Source: Hyphomicrobiales bacterium | GTDB taxonomy: Bacteria; Pseudomonadota; Alphaproteobacteria; Rhizobiales; Rhizobiaceae | NCBI GenBank assembly: GCA_900468285.1 | Contig: UBTF01000001.1 | Location: forward strand, 62,001 to 126,000 | Direction of reading: 5' to 3' | DNA length: 64,000 bases | Shown here: positions 58,373 through 64,000 of the stretch, piece by piece | Layout: every line of letters starts with the position of its first letter | How positions within the stretch are numbered: position 1 is the stretch's first letter | Made by a program: the position numbers and the translations under genes | Notes under the pieces: model-generated | Seen by the model: the letters and a program-made list of their open reading frames with translations, nothing else | Databases searched by the model: none | What the model was told of the DNA's origin: nothing

Positions 58373-59659
58373 TTATTGTGCGGAATGCACCAGCTTGCCC
58401 GCAACATAGGTTGCAACGGCGCGGCCGGTAAAGCGAGCATCTTCAAATGGTGTGTTCTTGGACCTGGAAACCAGATTCTTTTCGGAAACCAGCCACGGCT
58501 CATCAAGATCGATCAGCGTGATATCCGCCTTCGCGCCCACCTTCAGCGTTCCCGCGTCCAGCCCGAAAATCTGGGCAGGGCGGGTGGAGAGCGCATCGAT
58601 TAGGCGCATTAGCGGCACCTGATCGCTGTGATACAACCGAAGGGCCGCTGCAAGCATGGTTTCCAGACCAATCGCACCGCTTGCCGCATCCGAAAACGGC
58701 AGGCGCTTGGTGTCCACGTCCTGCGGGTCGTGCGATGAGACGATGATATCGATCGTGCCGTTCTTCAGAGCATCCACCATCGCCATGCGATCGTCTTCCG
58801 AGCGCAGCGGTGGGGATAGCTTGAAGAAGGTGCGGTATTCGCCGATATCGTTCTCGTTCAGCGTCAGATGGTTGATGGAAATGCCGCAGGTGGCCTTTAC
58901 GCCGCGCGATTTTGCGTGGGCCATCGCTTCTGCCGATTCCCGCACGGAAATCTTGGCGGCGTGGTAGTTGGCGCGGGTCAGTGCGGCGATGCGCAAATCG
59001 CGTTCCAGCGGAATGATTTCTGCTTCGCGGGGAATGCCTGAAAGGCCGAGCCAGCTTGCAAACAGGCCCTCATTCATGTCGCCATGGCCAATATAGGGGT
59101 CACGCGTTTCAAGCGGAATCACCACGCCCAGTTCCCGGGCATAGGTCATGGCCCGGCGCAGCACGGCGGTGTCAGGCATGGCCTTGCGGCCATTGGTGAA
59201 GGCAACCGCCCCGGCTTCGCGCAACATGCCGAATTCGGTCATTTCCTCGCCGCGCAGACCCTTTGTCAGCGCCGCTGCCGGATAGATATTGACCAGCGCC
59301 TTGTCGCGTGCGGTCTTTTTCACGAATTCCACAAGGGCAATGTCGTCGATGACGGGATCGGTATCCGGCATCACGATCATGCTGGTCACGCCACCCGCTG
59401 CCGCTGCGCGCGATGCGGATTCGATGGTTTCGCGGTGTTCCGCACCGGGCTCACCCACAAACACACGGGCATCCACCAGACCGGGTGCTGCAACCACGCC
59501 GCGTCCGTCGCGCACTACAGCGCCTTCGGGTGCACCCTGATTCTGCGCATCCTTGCCAGCCGCCAGGATAGTGCCGTCAGCTCCGATGATGATCGTGCCG
59601 ACCTCATCCAGATTGCGGGAAGGATCGATGATGCGGACATTCTTGAGAACGGTACTCAT
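58373..59659 (-). CDS. pyrC: Dihydroorotase-like protein, probably inactive (PyrC' type)
   Basis: This 428-residue protein has the length and fold marks of class I dihydroorotase ([53 protein letters not shown]). The metal and catalytic residues are gone: the HxHxR motif after Asp63 reads R65, F67 and G69; the carboxylate of the SDDG motif is TNG at 155-157; HCED is ETRD at 184-187; and TDHAPH is SSHDPQ at 308-313. Such proteins, known from Pseudomonas as PyrC', assemble with aspartate carbamoyltransferase without catalysis. It overlaps pyrB by 4 bases, matching that role. An active dihydroorotase is expected elsewhere. Confidence 0.85.
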   Translation of the reverse strand: MSTVLKNVRIIDPSRNLDEVGTIIIGADGTILAAGKDAQNQGAPEGAVVRDGRGVVAAPGLVDARVFVGEPGAEHRETIESASRAAAAGGVTSMIVMPDTDPVIDDIALVEFVKKTARDKALVNIYPAAALTKGLRGEEMTEFGMLREAGAVAFTNGRKAMPDTAVLRRAMTYARELGVVIPLETRDPYIGHGDMNEGLFASWLGLSGIPREAEIIPLERDLRIAALTRANYHAAKISVRESAEAMAHAKSRGVKATCGISINHLTLNENDIGEYRTFFKLSPPLRSEDDRMAMVDALKNGTIDIIVSSHDPQDVDTKRLPFSDAASGAIGLETMLAAALRLYHSDQVPLMRLIDALSTRPAQIFGLDAGTLKVGAKADITLIDLDEPWLVSEKNLVSRSKNTPFEDARFTGRAVATYVAGKLVHSAQ

Positions 59660-60597
59660 GCGCGCTCTCCCTGATTTTGCGAAAGAAGAAGGGTTTCCAT
59701 AACCGCCATTCGCACGGCCACACCCATTTCCACCTGGCTTTCAATCACGCTCTGCGGGCCATCGGCCACTTCGGATGCGATTTCGACGCCGCGGTTCATA
59801 GGGCCGGGGTGCATCACCAGCGCATCTTCCTTGGCGGCTTTCAGCTTTTCGGCGTCCAGTCCGTAATAATGAAAATATTCGCGCACCGAAGGCACGAAGG
59901 AGCCGGACATGCGCTCACGCTGCAGGCGCAGCATCATCACCACGTCGGCACCTTTGAGACCTTCCTTCATGTCGTGATAGACCTCCACGCTCATCTGGCC
60001 GATGCCTGATGGAAGAAGCGTCGGTGGCGCAACCACCCGAACGCGCGCACCCATCTGGTTCAGCAGAATGATGTTGGAGCGGGCAACGCGCGAATGCAGC
60101 ACGTCACCGCAGATTGCCACCGTCATGCCTGAAAGCGTGCCCTTGGCGCGGCGGATGGTGAGTGCGTCCAGAAGCGCCTGTGTCGGGTGTTCGTGCTGTC
60201 CGTCTCCGGCATTGACCACCGAGCACGCCACCTTTTGCGCAAGAAGGGCGGCGGCACCGGCTGACGAGTGGCGCACCACCAGCACGTCCGGGCGCATGGC
60301 GTTCAGCGTCATGGCCGTATCGATCAGCGTTTCGCCTTTCTTGACGGATGAATTGCCGACCGACATGTTCATCACGTCAGCGCCCAGCCGCTTGCCCGCC
60401 AGTTCGAAGGATGATTGCGTGCGCGTGGATGCTTCGAAGAACAGGTTGATCTGGGTCAGACCGCGCAGGGTCGACGTCTTCTTCTCGCGCTGACGGCTTA
60501 TTTTCACCGCCTCATCGGCCTTGTCGAGAAGAGTGGTGATATCCTGATGGGAAAGCCCCTTGATGCCAAGCAGGTGGCGGTGGGGATAATAGACCAT
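59656..60597 (-). CDS. pyrB: Aspartate carbamoyltransferase, catalytic subunit
   Basis: This 313-residue enzyme joins carbamoyl phosphate and aspartate in pyrimidine synthesis. The phosphate-binding [31 protein letters not shown] and [12 protein letters not shown] are all present. The start at 60597 gives the usual length. It pairs with the pyrC'-type gene downstream; no pyrI regulatory subunit is present. Confidence 0.96.
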   Translation of the reverse strand: MVYYPHRHLLGIKGLSHQDITTLLDKADEAVKISRQREKKTSTLRGLTQINLFFEASTRTQSSFELAGKRLGADVMNMSVGNSSVKKGETLIDTAMTLNAMRPDVLVVRHSSAGAAALLAQKVACSVVNAGDGQHEHPTQALLDALTIRRAKGTLSGMTVAICGDVLHSRVARSNIILLNQMGARVRVVAPPTLLPSGIGQMSVEVYHDMKEGLKGADVVMMLRLQRERMSGSFVPSVREYFHYYGLDAEKLKAAKEDALVMHPGPMNRGVEIASEVADGPQSVIESQVEMGVAVRMAVMETLLLSQNQGERA

Positions 60598-60752
60598 GGA
60601 ATATGTCCTCCGGGTCGCAATAGAGCATCTGGCAATGCTGCTCGCTTTAGTCACCGGGTCTATAAAGACAGGTGGCTTTGTCGGCAAGCATGGGATAAGC
60701 CGTGCCAGACCTAATACATGCAATAAAATGCGAATCCCGATATAGCCACGCG

Positions 60753-62405
60753 ATGACGAATATGAACCGGAACGAAGAACAGCTTGCCGATTTGAACCAG
60801 CCCAGCCTCTGGTCCGGCATCAATGCCTACCGCTCAGACCCGTTGATCGTGGATTTGACCTCCAGTCTTTCGCGCCCGTTGCGTGATGAGTTCGATCAGA
60901 TCGGACGCTATGTGACCTCTTCCGAGGCGCAGGAACTGGCGCGTATGGCCAATGTCAGCACGCCGAAGCTGCACACCCATGGGCCGCGCGGCGAACGGCT
61001 GGATCAGGTGGAGTTTCACCCGGCATGGCACGCGCTGATGCGCCGTTCCATGTCATCAGGTCTGCACAGCAGCGCCTGGGAAAATGCGCCAGAAACGCGC
61101 GGCAACGAGCACAAGGCGCGCGCCACCAAATTCTATCTCACTTCGCAGCTTGAGGCGGGCCATCTGTGTCCGCTGACCATGACCCATGCGTCGGTCGCTG
61201 CGATGATGGCTTCGCCGCGGGTGCAGAAGGAATGGGCGCCGAAAATCCTCTCGCGCAAATATGATTCGTCGCAAAAGCCCGCCATGCAGAAAACCGCCGT
61301 TACCATCGGCATGGGCATGACGGAAAAGCAGGGCGGCACGGATGTGCGGGCCAACCGCACGACGGCGGAGCGCGTCGGCGAGGGCATCTACCGCCTCTCA
61401 GGCCACAAATGGTTCCTGTCTGCGCCCATGAGCGATGGCTTCGTCATGCTGGCCCAGATGGGCGAAGGCATGGGTTGCTTCCTCGTTCCGCGTTTTCTGG
61501 AAGATGGCTCTGCCAACGGCCTGCATTTCCAGCGACTGAAAGACAAGCTCGGCAACCGCTCCAATGCCTCTGCCGAAGTCGAATTCTCCGACGCATTCGG
61601 CTATCTGCTGGGGGATCCCGGTGCCGGTATCCGCACCATCCTCGACATGGTGACGTTGACGCGGCTGGATTGCGCGCTGGCTTCCTCCGGCATGATGCGC
61701 GCCTCGCTGGCGGAAGCTGTACACTTTGCCCGTGGTCGCAACGTCTTCGGCAAACCGCTGGTCAGCCAGCCGGTGATGACGCGCGTTCTGGGCGATATGG
61801 CGCTGGATGTCGCCGCATCGACCGCGCTTTCGTTCCGCCTCGCTGCTGCATTCGACGCTGCTCGCAACAATCCGGCGGAAGCGGCCTATGCACGGGTCAT
61901 GACGCCCATCGTCAAATACTGGTGCTGCAAGATTGCGCCGGCACTGATCTATGAAGCCATGGAAAGCCTTGGCGGCAACGGATATGTCGAAGACCGCCCG
62001 ATTGCGCGCCATTACCGCGAAGCCCCTGTCAACGCCATTTGGGAAGGCTCCGGCAACGTCATGGCGCTGGATGTGCTGCGCGTGCTACAGCGCGGCAAGG
62101 ATCTGTTCGATCTGGTTTTCGAAACGCTGGAACGGGATCTCGGTCCATCCGGCAAAAAGACCACTGAAGTGCTGCGCGCGGCCATCGCACTGTGCGAACG
62201 CGACGAAGGGGCTGCCCGTCTGCTTGTCGAACAGTTCGCGCTTGCCGCCGCCGCCGCAGAACTCTGCCGCATCGGTGCGGGCCGCATCGCAGACGCCTTT
62301 CTCGAAACCCGCCTGGCAGGCGGCTGGCGCCACACCTATGGTATGCTCGATAGCCGCTTCGACCCGACCTACATCATAGACTTGCTGTATCCGCCTGTGG
62401 CGTAA
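60753..62405 (+). CDS. AidB-like acyl-CoA dehydrogenase family protein
   Basis: This protein of 550 residues has the FAD-binding acyl-CoA dehydrogenase fold with [20 protein letters not shown], the substrate/flavin segment [14 protein letters not shown] and [11 protein letters not shown] near the end. Length and the [10 protein letters not shown] motif point to the AidB branch, linked to the alkylation response in E. coli. No Ada box or other regulator was noted. Start at 60753 is likely, with 60762 as a second choice. It diverges from pyrB. Confidence 0.8.
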   Translation: MTNMNRNEEQLADLNQPSLWSGINAYRSDPLIVDLTSSLSRPLRDEFDQIGRYVTSSEAQELARMANVSTPKLHTHGPRGERLDQVEFHPAWHALMRRSMSSGLHSSAWENAPETRGNEHKARATKFYLTSQLEAGHLCPLTMTHASVAAMMASPRVQKEWAPKILSRKYDSSQKPAMQKTAVTIGMGMTEKQGGTDVRANRTTAERVGEGIYRLSGHKWFLSAPMSDGFVMLAQMGEGMGCFLVPRFLEDGSANGLHFQRLKDKLGNRSNASAEVEFSDAFGYLLGDPGAGIRTILDMVTLTRLDCALASSGMMRASLAEAVHFARGRNVFGKPLVSQPVMTRVLGDMALDVAASTALSFRLAAAFDAARNNPAEAAYARVMTPIVKYWCCKIAPALIYEAMESLGGNGYVEDRPIARHYREAPVNAIWEGSGNVMALDVLRVLQRGKDLFDLVFETLERDLGPSGKKTTEVLRAAIALCERDEGAARLLVEQFALAAAAAELCRIGAGRIADAFLETRLAGGWRHTYGMLDSRFDPTYIIDLLYPPVA

Positions 62406-62430
62406 TGGTAGAAATCCGTTTCTATTTTTC
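62406..62430 (+). terminator. Weak intrinsic terminator after the aidB-like gene
   Basis: TAGAAA and TTTCTA form a 6-bp AT-rich stem with a TCCG loop followed by TTTTT. The stem is short, so efficiency is uncertain. Confidence 0.4.
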
Positions 62431-62506
62431 GCAGCACCATATGAATCAGGAAGACTTTCTCTTAAATAGTAAGACAGGTTTTGAGCAATTCGGAGAGTGA
62501 CCTCGC

Positions 62507-62749
62507 ATGAAGACCGTTACTATAATCGTGCGTGCCTTTTGGGATGAAGAAGCAGGTGTCTGGGTCGCCTCGAGTCACGATATCGATGGCCTGTCTGTTG
62601 AAGCCGAAACCGTGGAGCTGCTTGAAAAAAAGGCCTTGGCCGCGATTGCAGATCTGATCGAACTCAATGGTGTTGATTCCGATCTCCCAGAAATTCCCAT
62701 TCACTTCATGGCTGAACATCTGGCAAAAATTCCAAACCCGGCATTCTAA
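62507..62749 (+). CDS. HicB-like antitoxin (DUF1902 type)
   Basis: This 80-residue protein has the partial RNase-H-like HicB fold (VRAFWDEEAGVWVASSHDIDGLSVEAET). The family is DUF1902, which pairs with HicA-type toxins and neutralises them; the C-terminus here has no clear DNA-binding domain. The ATG follows GGAGAG. The toxin gene follows six bases later, the reverse of the common toxin-first order of hicAB. Confidence 0.75.
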   Translation: MKTVTIIVRAFWDEEAGVWVASSHDIDGLSVEAETVELLEKKALAAIADLIELNGVDSDLPEIPIHFMAEHLAKIPNPAF

Positions 62750-62754
62750 GCACC

Positions 62755-62949
62755 ATGGCTGGCTTTCTGCGAGAGTTGAAATTCCTTTTGACAGAAGCTG
62801 GATGCTATTTTGTCAGGGCAGGCAAGGGTGATCATGAAATTTGGTTCAGCCCTTTGACAAACAGGCACTTCACGATCGACCATGGCACCAAGTCCCGCCA
62901 CACTGCCAATGAGACGCTAAAGCAAGCGGGCCTTCCAAAAGCATTCTGA
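62755..62949 (+). CDS. hicA: HicA-like mRNA interferase toxin
   Basis: This 64-residue protein has the double-stranded-RNA-binding-like HicA fold: an N-terminal helix (LRELKFLLTEAG), GKGDHEIW with the likely catalytic His27, and a C-terminal ETLKQAGL helix. HicA cuts mRNA when free of its antitoxin. It is coupled to the upstream antitoxin gene. Confidence 0.8.
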   Translation: MAGFLRELKFLLTEAGCYFVRAGKGDHEIWFSPLTNRHFTIDHGTKSRHTANETLKQAGLPKAF

Positions 62950-63066
62950 TGGATGCGACAATTTCATCCACAGCTACCTTCGCGTCATCGCGGTGCCCCG
63001 CATTGCTCGGAAATTAACCCTTTGCTAACTCCTTTGGTCACGTCACCACTTGGAGAATCGCCTGAT

Positions 63067-63720
63067 ATGCTGGCCATCGATGGCAATGTTGCCCTGACTG
63101 CGTCATCGACGCCGGAAAAGCGCGTCAAGGATCGCGCCGCCACCGAAAAGGCCATCTTCGCAGCGGCCAAAAGCCTGTTGGCGGAAGAGGGGTTTCAGGG
63201 CTTCGGCATCAATGCCGTGGCGCGCAGGGCCGGGTGCGACAAGCAACTGATCTATCGCTATTTCGGCGGTCTGGAGGGTCTGGTCGCAGCCATCGGCGCG
63301 GATCTCGGTTCGTGGGTCAAGGAGCGCATTCCCGAGGATACGGGCGGCATGTTTCTGCTCACCTACGGCGATCTGATGGAGCGTCTTGCGATCTATTACA
63401 TCGAGGCGCTGCGCAGCGATCCGCTGGTGTGCAAGATCATTGCCTGGGAAGTGTCGGAGAACACGCCGCAGGTCAAGCAATTGGCCGATGCCAGGGCAAA
63501 GGCGCTTGCCAAGTGGCTGGATCGAATGCGCGGATCGCTACAAGCACCGAAAAACGTCGATACCGCCGCCGTCAATGCCGTCATCTTCGCCGCCATCCAG
63601 CATCTTGTCATCGCGGGGGCCACCAATGGCCAGTTTGCCGGCGTTGCGCTTAAAAACGAGAAGGATTGGGACAAGATTGCAACGGCGGTGAAGCGAATCG
63701 TGCGCGGCGTTTACGGCTGA
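63067..63720 (+). CDS. TetR family transcriptional regulator
   Basis: This 217-residue protein has a TetR-type helix-turn-helix at about residues 20-68 (IFAAAKSLLAEEGFQGFGINAVARRAGCDKQLIYRYFGGLEGL). The C-terminal ligand domain is not similar to any specific subfamily I know. The start at 63067 follows TGGAGAA. It may control itself or neighbours; no operator is recognised. Confidence 0.85.
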   Translation: MLAIDGNVALTASSTPEKRVKDRAATEKAIFAAAKSLLAEEGFQGFGINAVARRAGCDKQLIYRYFGGLEGLVAAIGADLGSWVKERIPEDTGGMFLLTYGDLMERLAIYYIEALRSDPLVCKIIAWEVSENTPQVKQLADARAKALAKWLDRMRGSLQAPKNVDTAAVNAVIFAAIQHLVIAGATNGQFAGVALKNEKDWDKIATAVKRIVRGVYG

Positions 63721-63872
63721 TCAATTAATATTAGAAAATACGAATATTAAGGGAGCCAACCGGCGCCCGTGGCGTTCTGCGCCTTACACAATGACTTTTC
63801 CACAGCCCTAGGGCATTCGTTAACCATAACAGCAAGTTCCGTTTGCCCAGGAGGACGGCCGGGATCATTGTG

Positions 63873-63887
63873 TTAAGAAATTGTTAA
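63873..63887. promoter_or_regulatory. CtrA-type box before the last gene
   Basis: TTAAGAAATTGTTAA is an exact TTAA-N7-TTAA, the consensus of the cell-cycle regulator CtrA, 35 bases before the GTG start at 63922. A half site (GTTAACCAT) lies near 63818. Confidence 0.6.
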
Positions 63888-63921
63888 CCATGCGTCTGTG
63901 GACGTGTGAAAAGGAACCGCC

Positions 63922-64000
63922 GTGACCCGCTGGATATCCTTGATCGTCATGATGACGTTCTTCGCAATGTTGCCGTTGGACATCGATGCGCCAACGGTCA
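63922..64000 (+). CDS. Exported protein, N-terminal fragment (partial)
   Basis: A GTG start after AAAAGGAACCGCC opens a frame that runs off the right edge. The 26 residues seen (MTRWISLIVMMTFFAMLPLD...) form a signal peptide or membrane anchor. Function cannot be told from the fragment. The start is preceded by a CtrA-type box. Confidence 0.55.
   Translation, partial: MTRWISLIVMMTFFAMLPLDIDAPTV

Overview
The window comes from an alphaproteobacterium of the Rhizobiaceae, closest in gene content and order to Agrobacterium/Rhizobium. The signs are a 14-gene nuo operon running on into birA, rnj, mce, proS, lolCD and dnaE, a divK-pleD pair, a short prolyl-tRNA synthetase, an RNase J, a CtrA-type box, and a galacturonate cassette matching the Agrobacterium enzymes Udh, Gci and KdgD. 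Family assignments come from recognising motifs in the translated sequence; no search was run.

Layout. (1) 1-700: the 3' end of lon, then hupB. (2) 900-14000: an accessory stretch between hupB and a tRNA cluster. It holds an exported phytase-like protein, the uronate/galactarate genes gci-kdgD and udh (divergent), a 34-residue membrane peptide, and an unusual peptide-modification locus. (3) 14149-14975: tRNA-Val(TAC) and two identical tRNA-Asp(GTC), separated by a non-coding stretch with two perfect DnaA boxes. (4) 15473-30957: nuoA to nuoN, with two extra genes between nuoC and nuoE. (5) 30969-42302: birA, rnj, mce, DUF1467, proS, lolC, lolD, a 28-residue peptide and dnaE. (6) 42327-47654: a small exported protein, an L,D-transpeptidase, dinB, DUF3572, divK and pleD. 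(7) 47655-48447: a long gene-poor stretch. (8) 48448-60597, mostly minus strand: rpmG, an MFS transporter, NUDIX, DUF983, rnr, topA, dprA, plsY, and pyrC'-pyrB. (9) 60753-64000: an aidB-like gene, a HicBA-type pair, a TetR regulator and the start of an exported protein behind a CtrA-type box.

The most interesting locus is 6749-14001. On the minus strand a 488-residue protein with 41 cysteines in Thr/Ser-Cys tandem repeats is followed by three tightly packed genes: an APH-fold kinase, a HopA1-family protein and a LanC-like zinc cyclase. Kinase plus HopA1 is the pair used by class V lanthipeptides and thioamitides to dehydrate Ser/Thr. LanC adds Cys to the dehydrated residues. Together they resemble a split lyase/kinase/cyclase machine, and the repeat protein is the obvious candidate substrate, far larger than known lanthipeptide precursors. 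Divergently lie a subtilase without a signal peptide and a small I9-inhibitor-like protein that may process the product. The link between enzymes and substrate is inferred from gene order and composition, not demonstrated.

Other points: the pyrC next to pyrB has lost nearly all metal ligands and is probably a non-catalytic PyrC'. Two membrane peptides of 28 and 34 residues are likely to be missed by standard annotation. A hairpin appears to overlap the dnaE ribosome-binding site.
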